Origin: Aurantiochytrium sp. KH105
Taxonomy: Eukaryota > Sar > Bigyra > Thraustochytrida > Thraustochytriidae
DNA: 64,000 nt
Reading direction: 5' to 3'
NCBI GenBank assembly: GCA_003116975.1
Contig: BGKB01000214.1
Location: forward strand, 1 to 64,000
The notes under the pieces were generated by a model. It was not told where the DNA came from and did no database searches. It saw nothing but the letters and a program-made list of their open reading frames with translations. Below, piece after piece: positions 1 to 11,200 of this stretch; positions within the stretch are counted from its first letter, which is position 1, and every line of letters starts with the position of its first letter. Both the position numbers and the translations under genes were made by a program.

Positions 1-208
1 CACCGCAAAACACGTCCGACCCACGCAAGATCGAGGTCGGGACGGACGACTTTGGCAGAAACAGATTCGCAGTTGGCGCCGTCGAGTAGCGTGCAGTGCT
101 TTCGCAGCCGCGCTCGGACGCGTCGCAAGTCGTCGCTCCTCGTGGCGTCGCAAGTCGTCGCGCAAGTCGCAGAAGCCGCGTGCAGGCCGAACGGTACAGG
201 GAGCAAAG

Positions 209-1561
209 ATGGGGACCGAGGGCGCGCCGCCGCTCACGGACGCAGCCAAGGCGCAGCTGGCGCGGCACGCGTCGCGGAAACACCTCGCGTCCGACGGATT
301 TCAGGACGAGGTCGTCGCGCCGCCAAAGGAGAAGAAGAAGGCGATCAAGACCAAGCTTGCAGGCTGGAAGCATTTCGTCGCGTAAGTTGGAAAATGATCC
401 CTCGTTCGTCCTTGCATACACTTGCTGAACTGACAGTGACCTCGCCCACGCTCTTACATTTTCAACAGCGGCGGCGTTGCCGGGGCATGCGAGGTTATCG
501 GCACGATGCGTACGTTTCACACGCATACAAGCGAGAGGAACGAGACTTGTGTCCTTTTTGTTTTTGTTGTTGTTGTTGTTGTTGTTTTTGTTTTACTAAT
601 TTTTGCTTGTTGTTGCAGCGCTTGACGTGGCCAAGACGCAGATGCAGATTAATCCAGGCAAATATGCCAACCCTCTCGATGCACTCGTCAAAATTGGACA
701 CAGCGCGGGTCTTCCGGGCCTTTACTATGGTATGCCAGCCTTTCTCACGCAGACTAGCGCCAAGGCCGCCATTCGTTTCTTTGGGTTTGCACAGTGCAAG
801 GAGCTTACCACACTCATGATTGGCGAAAAGACTGCGGCCGAAAACCCTACTGCCGTTAATTTTGTGTCAGGTCTTGGTGCTGGCGCAATGGAGGCAGCCA
901 TTTGGACTACCCCGATGGAAAAGCTCAAGGTTGTGCGTCAGGCGGAGGCCAACAAGGAAGGCCCAAAGCGATTCAACTCCATGATTGGAACGACGCGAAT
1001 TATCATTCAGGAAGAGGGTGTGGCGGGCCTCTTTTCTGGTCTCACGGCCTGCGTCTTGCGACAGGCTAGCTCTGTTGGCTTCCGCTTCATGTGCTATGAT
1101 CCCGTCAAGAATCTCATCATGCGTGCCTCTGGAACCGAGGAGAGTGTTGCCACCTTTATGCTTGCTGGTGGAACCGTTGGTGCCATCAGCGTTGTTCTCA
1201 ACAACCCGTACGTTTCACTTCGACTTTATCGTTTTTGGTTCAAAAACCAGGGGCCCACTGACTCACTTACGATACGCCTCTCGTTTCCCTCGCGCACAAC
1301 GTGATTTCGCCTTTCGTTCTTGTTCATGCATGCCTAAATAATTCTCAATACCAATTGCATAATAGCTTCGACGTCGTCAAGAGCCGACAGCAGTCCGGCC
1401 AGGCTGGAACCATGGTTGGCATGATGCGCGACATCATGGCAAAGGACGGCGTCAAGGGCTTTTCTCGCGGTCTCTCTGCGCGCGTCCCTCGCGTCTTCGC
1501 TGGTCAGGCCATCACCTTTGCCGTGTACGAGCAGGCGGCCAAGTTTCTCCTTACCATTTAG
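209..1561 (+). CDS. Mitochondrial tricarboxylate/citrate-type carrier (SLC25A1-like), four exons
   Basis: Inner-membrane carrier expected to exchange citrate or related tricarboxylates. I read four exons: 209-381, 469-509, 619-1207 and 1366-1561, with GT-AG introns (donors GTAAGT, GTACGT, GTACGT). Together they give 999 nt, or 332 residues. Splicing restores the three mitochondrial-carrier signatures, PLDVAKTQMQ, TPMEKLKVVRQ and PFDVVKSRQQ, and the first and third each span an exon junction, which strongly supports the model. Three roughly 100-residue repeats follow a basic N-terminal extension of about 55 residues, longer than in typical carriers. The subfamily rests on resemblance to CTP proteins around the second signature and the Arg-Phe in the helix after the first repeat (AAIRFFGF). 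The start at 209 is the first ATG in frame. An oxoglutarate or other di/tricarboxylate carrier is possible. Confidence 0.87.
557..596 (+). repeat. (TTG)n microsatellite in carrier intron 2
   Basis: A T-rich run of TTG/TGT triplets lies just upstream of the acceptor of the second intron and probably acts as an extended polypyrimidine tract. Confidence 0.7.
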
Positions 1562-2278
1562 CTCGCATGCTCCACTCCCAAACGACATTCTTCAATCGTC
1601 GAGTCGAGTCAAGTCGAGTCGAGCCTTTTCATTTTTCACTTTTATCAATCATAAAACTTATCATGTCTTGACCCAGGTTCTCCTTTCGTTTCGCTTACAA
1701 ATGAGTGAGCTCAGCACGCTTCGTTCTCGTTTGCAATCTTCCTTCGAATATTGATTTTCGAACTAAAATGTGAGAGCCAAAGCCTTTTTTTTTTCAGATG
1801 CGTTCTGCAATCTGATGTTTCCGAGACTTAGCCTCATGAGATTTGGCCCAACATCAACGTTAACACAAGCAAACGGTGAAATGAATGGGCCTCGTGAGTA
1901 GACGTAGACGTAGGCTAAGCCCTGAACGAAACATCCCCCAAGAATATATGAAAGGGTGTATTGTTGGCCCACGTCCAAGCGCTTTCATTATTACCGCTTC
2001 AAGCTTCGTTTGAAATTTGAATAAAAGACTCCTCGCGTGCCCCTCCCCCCTTCCACCCAAAACTAACTAACGCCCGAAGCAAGGACCCAAACCAAGAAGA
2101 AGCCCAAACCAAGAAAGCCCAACTTGAAGGAACGAGGTCGATTGGCCGGCCGGCTTCACGCACGCACGTGCGCACGTGCGCTCCCAGACACCCGCGCCGA
2201 CCCAGCCTTGCGCCAGCTGAGCTAGCGGTGCAAAAGGCAGAAGACTAGTTAGTTAGTTGGTTAGTTAGCTGGTTCGAC
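1562..2278. other. Intergenic spacer, 717 bp
   Basis: This spacer holds the 3' end of the carrier gene and the promoter of the 879-residue protein gene. A (GTTA)-rich run (about 2249-2272) lies immediately before the next ATG. I see no convincing coding region or RNA gene. Confidence 0.6.
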
Positions 2279-4918
2279 ATGGCCGCCATGGATCCGCGGC
2301 ACAACACCGAGGACGCCGACCTGGAGGAACAGTGGCGCAAGCTCCTGGGCAGATTCCAGGATGACCTTCGCGCATGGTCAGAAGCCGCAGACGCTGGCGC
2401 GCCAACGACGGATCTTGAAGCTCTCGTGAAAAAACACATGACTACTGTCGAAAACGCGAGCGATGGCGACCTTGGCAAATGTGAACCCAACATCGTTGCA
2501 AGCATATGTCTCGGTGTGGGCCGACTCAGCGAGTTCCTCGTATCTCTTTCAACAGACAATTTTGAGGTCGACGCTCGAGCTTGGAAGGTCGTCACGAAGC
2601 TTCTACAACGGCACCATGCGCGCCTCGCCGGCGTTCTCGAGGAGGCTGTCCTCCTCGACGTTGCATTGCATGCTCTCGAAGATGGCCTTGCAACCTTGCA
2701 AATGGCGGCAGACGACCCTCAAGGTATAGGCCCCAAGGCTCGCACTCCGTTGCGCTCTGCAAAGTTCATCAAGGCAAGTGCCAGCCGACTTGCCATGGTA
2801 ATTCGGCTCAGCAAAAAACTCCAATCTCTGCGAGATGATCCCGCGCGCGCATCCGAAGAACTTCACTTTCGCGTTGCACGTACGGCTGTAACGCTTCCGA
2901 CCTTGACGGAAACTGCAGCACAATGCCAAATTTTTGAGCCTCCCGCGTCCGAGCTCGTGCGCCAAGCCGCTGACACCATTGCTCACGTCCTCGTCGCAAC
3001 TGCCTCGCCGCAGTTCGACTTTGGCATCCTCGTGCTCGAATCACTTTGCCGCCAGCGCCATGTCGAAGCTGCTTGCACAATTTGGGCCAAGCTCGCCGTA
3101 TCTGAGGCAGCTGCGTCTGCATCGTCAAAAGCTTGCGACACGAGTAGCACAAATACTCTTGCACGAGCCATTGACGCTCTCGCAAGCCTCGCCGCACGCC
3201 CTGGCTCGCTGGAGGCGTTCTCGCAACTGTGCCATGACAAAAACATTACCAAGGTTGCGGACGGTGTTGTCAGTGTCTTCTCTGTGCTGACCATGGACAA
3301 CGGAACGGATTCAATGCGCAAGGACAGGCAAAATACCAGCCAAGAGTGTGCATCTCCTCTTGACGCACTCCTTGCGGCGGCACTTTCGCCGTGCTGCCCT
3401 CGTCAAGCCTTTTGGGCGGCTGCAGTCCTCGAAAAATCTGCTGATCGCGCAAATACCAAAAAACTTTTTCAGGTCACCGATGCATTGGCACTCCGTACAG
3501 CTCGCAACATGCTGCGGCTTGCCATGAGCGCAACGAGGTCCACCTTATTTGCATCCAAGGCAGACAAGGAGAATGGCGCTGCGGACGGAATTTTCTTTGG
3601 AGCTTTTCCAACTCGCAAAACGCCACGACCCTTTTATGAGTCGCTTCTCGCTCATCTTGCGCTTTGTGCCGGACCTCAAAGTTTTGTGGCAAGTCTTTTG
3701 CTCGATCGCTTTCCAGGAGGAGGCAAAGCAGCGTCTTTGACGATGCGAGACCTTTGCTGCGCACGCGTATTGGCGTCGTTACCTCGGGCGAAACACCCCG
3801 CTGCAGATATCGCCATCATCGCTTGTTCAGAAATGGCTACATCGCTTCTCGTGACCATTTCCAAGCCCGATGAAAACAAACCAGCACTTGTCGAGGCCAA
3901 ACGCCTCGCCCAGCATGCCCTCTTGGGTATAATTCGCATTCTCCACTTCTTTTCCGCTTCAAGCACAAACGGTCCTCAACTCGCGACGCTTGGCGCCAAG
4001 ATCCTTCACACATGCTCTTCGAATCCAGCATTCAGCAAAGCGTCACCTCTTTCCGTCCAGAACGCTGTACTGCTTGAAGTTTGTGATCTCATGTGCGTGC
4101 CCGAGGTCGCAAGGCTTCTTGGGCCCTCCCAAACAAGAGCCATGATGCTTTCTTTGGGGAAATTGGCAAGAAACATCCAGGACGATGCGATGAATGCACG
4201 TGTTGCCATGAAAACGAGAACAACGCTCGCCATTCTTGCTCTTCTGGCTGCAGCTGCTCGCTTCAATTCCACTGCGCTCAAGGACGAAGCTTTTGTAAAG
4301 CATGCACACGAATCATGGAACGTGCTTCTCTCCTCCTGTACATGTGACCCCGTCTTACTCTCCTTGGCCTTGGCGGCCTTTGAGCGTTTCATCAAGACAC
4401 TTCCATCCGAATGCACCTCGCAGCTTGCCTCTTTTTTGCCAACGGCCCATCGCGATGCCTTTGGCAAGCATCTCAAGCGTAAAAGGGAACTCGTCGAGGC
4501 TCAAGAGTCCCCTCTCGCTGCCTCGTGGCTTTCACAAGCTGCCATTGCCACAGACTGGGATCTCCAGGCACCATATCCGGCTGCGTCTCTTCGCAAACGT
4601 CAAGCGTTGCCCAAAAAAGAATCTGCGCTTTCGGCGCCTCACAAGGCCATCCTTCGGGCGACGCTGGGAGCACTTGAATTCGCTCTTATTGACTCTACCT
4701 CCATCGCGAGCAATTGCAATATAAGCGACAGTGATATCTCGAAAGCTTCATCGTCGCCCAAGAACGAAGCCTTCGCGCGCTTTCAGACACATCTGTTGGC
4801 ACTTCGTCAAGAATGGGCTCATCTTCGAGCTGCTGAATCTGAAATTGCAAACACAGACTTGCAGTCTCGTGCGCGGACACAAGTAAATCAGCTTTTGCGC
4901 GAATTTGTGCCATACTAG
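2279..4918 (+). CDS. Unrecognised 879-residue helical protein
   Basis: A single uninterrupted frame of 879 codons, starting at an ATG in good context (cgacATGG). The product is Ala/Leu-rich and appears almost entirely helical, with repeated amphipathic segments like HEAT/ARM-type solenoids. There is no signal peptide or membrane span. Cys and Ser/Thr are scattered and no catalytic motif is visible. The length, helical character and a Trp-Lys motif followed by a Phe-Ile-Lys helix near residues 100-180 only vaguely recall the FIRRM/FLIP (DUF4487) family of recombination regulators; I cannot assign it. Codon use matches its neighbours, so the gene is probably real. It converges on the VPS13 gene with 300 bp between stops. 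Confidence 0.75.
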   Translation: MAAMDPRHNTEDADLEEQWRKLLGRFQDDLRAWSEAADAGAPTTDLEALVKKHMTTVENASDGDLGKCEPNIVASICLGVGRLSEFLVSLSTDNFEVDARAWKVVTKLLQRHHARLAGVLEEAVLLDVALHALEDGLATLQMAADDPQGIGPKARTPLRSAKFIKASASRLAMVIRLSKKLQSLRDDPARASEELHFRVARTAVTLPTLTETAAQCQIFEPPASELVRQAADTIAHVLVATASPQFDFGILVLESLCRQRHVEAACTIWAKLAVSEAAASASSKACDTSSTNTLARAIDALASLAARPGSLEAFSQLCHDKNITKVADGVVSVFSVLTMDNGTDSMRKDRQNTSQECASPLDALLAAALSPCCPRQAFWAAAVLEKSADRANTKKLFQVTDALALRTARNMLRLAMSATRSTLFASKADKENGAADGIFFGAFPTRKTPRPFYESLLAHLALCAGPQSFVASLLLDRFPGGGKAASLTMRDLCCARVLASLPRAKHPAADIAIIACSEMATSLLVTISKPDENKPALVEAKRLAQHALLGIIRILHFFSASSTNGPQLATLGAKILHTCSSNPAFSKASPLSVQNAVLLEVCDLMCVPEVARLLGPSQTRAMMLSLGKLARNIQDDAMNARVAMKTRTTLAILALLAAAARFNSTALKDEAFVKHAHESWNVLLSSCTCDPVLLSLALAAFERFIKTLPSECTSQLASFLPTAHRDAFGKHLKRKRELVEAQESPLAASWLSQAAIATDWDLQAPYPAASLRKRQALPKKESALSAPHKAILRATLGALEFALIDSTSIASNCNISDSDISKASSSPKNEAFARFQTHLLALRQEWAHLRAAESEIANTDLQSRARTQVNQLLREFVPY

Positions 4919-5218
4919 GCCCGGCAAGCAAACAAGCAAGCAAGCAAACAAGCAAGCAAACAAGCATAAACTACAAATTCCTCTTTCTCTTCTTCTTCTG
5001 CCACTGCTGCTGCTGCTGCTGCTGCTGCTTCCTTCATCTCTTTGTCATCGTCAATTGCCATCTTCTGTCTATTTTTCTTGATGGCATTTTGTGTATGTGC
5101 AAGTCTTGACAGGTAGACCGACAGACTGTTCTCGCCTTTTCTCGTCATCGATCCAAACTTAGAGATTATAGTCACATAGTTTATCATCATCGTGCGCCAC
5201 ACAAAGAACAGAGTGCAC
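4919..5218. repeat. Convergent spacer with (CAAG)n and (CTG)n microsatellites
   Basis: This region separates two convergent stop codons. It holds a CAAG/CAAA run (about 4922-4967) and a CTG run (about 5004-5030). Both 3' UTRs must lie here or overlap. Confidence 0.7.
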
Positions 5219-8200
5219 TCATGAGTTCAGTCTGTCTCGAGTACCGCCACCACCAGAGGTAGTACCACCACCACCACCATCACCACTAACACCAACACCA
5301 ACACCACCCAAGAGACGGTCATTCTCCTCAGACTCGGGGTCACCCTCTTCATTTCGTGCCTGCGCAAATTCGTACTGTAGCGAAACCAGCGTGTCTCGAA
5401 TAGAGGCCATCCAGCGATCAAAGAGATTGCCGCGCTCATGGCGAAGTCGGTTATTCATGTATTCTCTTGGGTCAAATTCCTGCAAAATCTGACCTCGTGC
5501 CTTAGCCTCTTGCCTCAGCTTCTTGCGCAGCCTCCAAGTGTCGTGCACAAAGTGGAACACAGCCGCAGCTGCGCGCTGTGTTGGCAAGTCCTGCTGGATT
5601 GGACGATTACCTGGGCCATAGAGAATCATTTCGCCCGAGCGCGTAAAAAGTCGAGGCGTGCGAATCTGCTCAATGCGATCCACCGGGTTAAGCAGCTCAT
5701 TTGCAATCTTGTGTGACGAGACAGAAATTGCCGATGTTACGTTGCGAAATGCAGCCGTGGTGAGTGTGAGCGGTCGAGCCACCAAATCATACTGGTTCGC
5801 ATTCGCCACGTTCTCCAAACCCATGACGACAAAATCCGTATAAGCATGAACGAGGTCTGTCATGCCTGCCGATAAGCTCGCAATGAAGGCAGCCAAGCCA
5901 TGCTGACACCCGCTGCACACACCTCCACACCCACGATGCCGCTGCATGTATGGCTGGTGGACCATTTCATACGCGCCAATTGCAATGGTTTTGCATGCGG
6001 GAAACGGATTCAACGAGAAGTTGGTCTGTGTCAGCGCAGTTTGCAGATTTCGAGAAATCGCCTCCTGGACAAAGAACATCGTCATGACGCGGTAGAACTC
6101 GTCAACCGAGGTAAATTCGTTCGAGCGTGAGAAATCCGAGATTCGAAGCCGAAAGTCCTGGATCCACATCGTCGGCACGTATTGCTTAATGGCCATCGAG
6201 ACCTGGTCCTCCGCAACAATCTTCTTGCCACCATCCAAATGGCACTGAAAGATCATCTGAATTGTTCCAATCTTGAACCAGTACACATACATAAAGTCCG
6301 CCAGGGCTTGGACTTGCAGGATAAAGTGCGCCGTCGAGGCGGGCGGATGCTCAATATCCCGTGCATCGAGGCCAGACGCTCCGTCCTGATTCGTGCTCTC
6401 CAGCACCTTGGCCCACATGCTCAACACATTGCCCAGAAAGGACTCCTCAAAATTCACCACCAAACGCGAAAGGTCTAGCTCAAAGGTTTCGAGCTCCAGG
6501 TAAGGCTCCTCACTCTGTCGCACAATCATCTCCAGCGAGAGACAATCCTCGCGCGGGTACGGGTACCTTGACTTCGGATTTACGGGGGGGCGCTTCTCAG
6601 GAACCACCATTACATCGTACTGTGCATTGGGGTCGTGGTTGTCGACCTGCAAGTGCCCAAGTCGTACACTCAGCTGCAGGTTACCGGGCGAAAGCTCAGA
6701 AAACACATGAACCCGCTGCATGATTGAGTAGCAAATCTCCAGACGTTGCGATGCGTGAACCAGAGATAGTCCCACAGAGGATAAAAAGACCCTCACTTTA
6801 AGCGTTGCCGCCTCGCCCAGCTCCAAAACAGCCTGCGTGGCTTTTCCCTCTTTGCCTTGATTCTCCTGAGATGGCTCCACGGCCTCGCAACGAATCTGCA
6901 TCCACGCCTGAGACCTTGACGTGCTTGCCCCGCTCTCTGTCTCGTCGCTCTCCTCTTGCTTTTCGCCACCTTTTCGCTTTGCGAGGTTCGAAATGCTAGA
7001 CGGGACAAGATGCCGCGCCGTCTGTGAGGACTCGGAGTCAGGATCGCGGAGCTCAAAAAGAGGCACCGGTTCCGCACTTGCACGCTCCTCCTCCTCCTCT
7101 GTAAATGTTGGCTGCCGTGTTCGCATTGGCAAGAACGGCAGACTCCGCGTCCCGAAGGGGCTCGAGGCCCCAGACCTGTAGCTGGGTTGTGACGCAGTCT
7201 CGTCGGCCCGGCTCTCCCGACTCAGCGTCGACATGAGCGACTTTTCTCGCTCCAGAATCGACATGCTGTTGGCAACACTTAGATTCGTAGAGCTTTGTGC
7301 ATACTTTCGCGACTCGCTCGCCTGGTCATTGCTTGCGCCGTCATCTTCATTCGCCGCCTGGGCCTCACTCTCGTTGGAGAGGCGCATCGCGCGATCCCGA
7401 AGCGACTTGGTGAAGCCGTCGTCAAGCAGCGCCTGCACCCGGCGACGTTCTTCCCTCTCCATCTCGGCCAAATCCTCCTTGCACTTTTGCCACTCTGGAC
7501 TGTTCACCTCGAGCCAGGACTCCGCATGTTTGCCGGCCCAGAGCTGTTTCACAAGATCAATTGTTCCCGCTCGCAACAATTCGCGCTTGTCCATCGAGTT
7601 TGTCACGTACACGAGAATAAAGACCTGCGTCGGTTTCGTATCCAGGCTAAAGTGCAAGTCTTCGGCGATTCCTTCTAAATCTCTCGTTGTCTTGCGTGGA
7701 GATCCGGGCAGAGCCACGACGCTACCGCTAAATTCACGACTCTTTCCACCCACGCGCACCACGACCTTGTATTTACCTCGATGTTCAGCACTGCTTCGCG
7801 TCTGAAAAACGGCATCTGCTTTGAGAACCAAGCGCAAAAATACATTGTACTTGCGGTGCCCTGACGACAACTTGGCTCCAGCTTTGGAAACTGCCGACGC
7901 CCTCTTCGAAGCACGTGAGGCTGGAAGTTGGCCCTCTTCGCCTCGTGGCCTGCACGGAGCCCGCTTTGCCTCAGCGACTGTCACCGAACCACCTCCTGCA
8001 AGGTCTTGCTCATCCTCATCATCTTCAGCCTCTTTGCCCCCTGCATCAGCTAACTCATTGTTGCTATCCTCGCCGTCGCCAACCTTGTCCTCGTCATCTG
8101 AAAGCGTACCTTCGCTTCCAGGAGGCGAAGCGAAAAATCCCAAGGTAGCGAGACCCAGGCTTCCGCTCGTCGTTGCAGCTTCGATTGCTCGCGCACTGTC

Positions 8201-11200
8201 CAAACGAAAGGCGAGAGTCTTACTGCTCTCCTCGATGAATCCCTCCACAGAAACAAACAACGGCGTCTTGAAGAGTCGTGGCTCAACCACGCAGAGATCG
8301 TCAAACTGCTTCACCGCGTCAATCGGAAACAGACCCTCGAGAGAAAGACCCTTGTATGCCGTTGCCGGGCCCTCTGCAGATATTTCATGGCTCTCATACC
8401 TTTCTAGCGTCGACTGAAGCTGCCGGCGCAGCGCTTCCTGCTGGCGTCTTCGCTTGTGGCCCCCCTGGTGAGTCAAATGTCGATGCCCGTGCTTACTTGT
8501 TGCCTCCTTGAGGTCCTGGACCTTTCGCGCGAGCTCGTCACTGCTTTCGAAGGCCAAGTCACCCAAGTTCACGTCGGCGAGCTGATCTTCGCGAAAGAGG
8601 GGCCACAGAATACGTGCACGAATGTCCTGCGAGAGATTTGGGTTGTCCCAAGCGTGCGCAAAGTCCTCCCCTGGATAGACAATCGTATTGAAATGGACGC
8701 GCGCCATACGGTCCTGCCACACTTCAAGGGGAAAAGGCGTCCGATTGCGGATCACGTAAAACGGCCGCGGATGCGAGCTCATGCTCAAGTCACGCGAAAA
8801 AATGATAAAGGTTGTGCCCCGCTCTTTGCGAATCGCGACGCGAACGCGATGCGCGCCCAAACGCTCGCGCGAACTGCCACTCTTCGAACGAAGAAGCAAG
8901 CTGTACTCGGACTCCTTGGCCGCTGATATCACGGCGCTCTCATGCGTCATGTCCTCGAGCTTACCGTCCACAATGCCAATGCGAAATCCTGACTCATATC
9001 CAACAAATTCCTTTTGGAATCCTCCGAAATGGAAGGGCTGGCAGTGACTGGGATTTGGACCCAGGTACAAGTCTTTGATCGTCTTGCCTGCATGCACGCC
9101 GTGCACGCGTAACGCAGTTGTCACTTCGTCTTCATCTTCATTCTCCTCCTCCTCCTCCTCCTCCTTGCTCGAAGCGTTGTCTTCCGCCGCTTCGCCGGCA
9201 CGACCATTCATTTCATTATCGAGACTTTCCTCGTGACGACTTTCTCCGTCCTTGGTCTCTTGATCAGCATCATCGCTGCCGGCACCTTCCTCTTCGCGAG
9301 CAAGGTCATCACCGCCTTCCGGCGCTGGCATGTAATTGCGCCCGTCCCCTTCCAAATCTCTTCCGTTGGCAGGTTCACCACCGTTTGATGTTGACTTTTG
9401 TCGCCTTAAAAACTGCGACATTTTCGTGCGCTGGATCTGCTTCACGTTGTATTCTTGCAGACCCTGCGCAAAGGCGCCTTGCGACTCCACGCGAGGAACG
9501 CTTTGCGTGAAGTGTAAGATTGTGTCCGGGACCCGATTCACAAGCAAATACTTGCTGCGAAAGATGACTTGAACGGATCGCGTAAAAGCATTCACACCGC
9601 CCGTGACGATTTCAATCCCAATCTCACGCCGCAATATTGTGATCGCGTTGAGTACGAAGCGGAACGAACGCCATTGGATATTTTCCGAGGTCGACTGCAC
9701 CTTGACTGGCCTGGACCAATTACTCACAAAGTAGTCCTGATGCTCATTCTCGAAATCTGTGAGCCAATTGTTGCGCACAGCTTGTACACGTCGCGCGGTT
9801 TCACCGCCCGCTTCCATTTCTGGTTTCCACGCATTAGGGTTCTGAGCCGCGGTTGGACCTTGCTTGCCCACTCCTTGCAACTCAGTCTGGGACAACGCGA
9901 CTGCAATGCTCACCTTCGCCTTGCCGTCCATGTTCCGTAAGTGAGGGAGCACGTGGACACCCTTGGTTTGCTCCGAGTTGTCGGGCAAAAAATTTGGCTC
10001 CAAGAAAACATCCTTCGACTCGTCGCCAGGCGATAAAAAGGAGTCTCGAGGAATTGCCAAGAGATTCAAGTCGCTGTAGTTGTAGAACCAAAACGGCGCA
10101 TACAGGACCACGTACAAGGGACCCGTGGGGTCTCGCGAGCGGTCAATTTTGGCCTCCGCAGCCACATTCTTCAAATATTGACGGTTGGACCCTCGTTTCC
10201 AGAATTGGACCGGCGTTCCAGAGTTCAGTTGCTGCTGTCGTTGCGACGAGTGGCCAAATGTTTTGCGTGCCGAGTCTTGGAAATAGGAAAGGGACTCCAG
10301 CCTCTGCCGGTCGGTCCACTCCGTGTCCAATGCAGGAATACGGAATTGCGCCTCCTCATCGCGCCGAATTTTGCACATGTTGATCTCTTGTCCCGGCGCA
10401 ATCGTGTGCTGCCCGGCCTCTTCCGTGCTTTTAAATCGAACTTCAACCGAGTACGGAAGCGCATTGATCACGCGCACCCATGCTCGGATGGTAATCTCTA
10501 CGCGCGGTATAAGCTTCGAGGTTCCTTCCGTAGAGGGCGAATCATCCAAACCCGAGTGGTGACCCTTCAGAAATCGTTTGGTAAACGCCGCACTAAAGCT
10601 AAACGGCGTCATTTCCAGCTTGCTCTCGCGCAGCACACGTTCCGAGTACTTGAACGGCTCGCACGCCAAATCCGGGATCACGTTGTCTACACTGTCTTCG
10701 AATCGAAGGATCTGAGCAGAAATGTGATCCAGAACCTGCGCCCAATGCACCTGAACCTGGCCCACATTTGTATCGGGGCGAATAAAGAGCGACCACTTTC
10801 GCGTCGAGTAAATAAAGTTGAGAGGGATCGAAAACTCCTCCCCGGGCCGGACAAGTCGACGCATGCCAGTGAACTCCTCCACTTCGATTACCTTGCCCTG
10901 GTGTCGCCGACGCAGTCGCTTAAGAATGGACTCGATGGCGTCAAACCAGCGACGGAAGGTCTCGCGGTGGTCAAAGCGTAACAAAACGCCTCCATCGAGA
11001 CTCAGCCCGCCTCGGGTGGAATGCGGGCGATTGACCCCCGCCTTGGAACCCCTCTGAGGCGTGATGAGACGCATCGTCAGCCGTTGCGACTTGACCACCT
11101 GGACAACCGTCTCTGCTGCCATATTAAGCTCCAGGGTCTCATAATCGAGCGATGTGGATCGTCGTCGCAACGGTGACGACGATCCCGCCACGAAGCCAGG

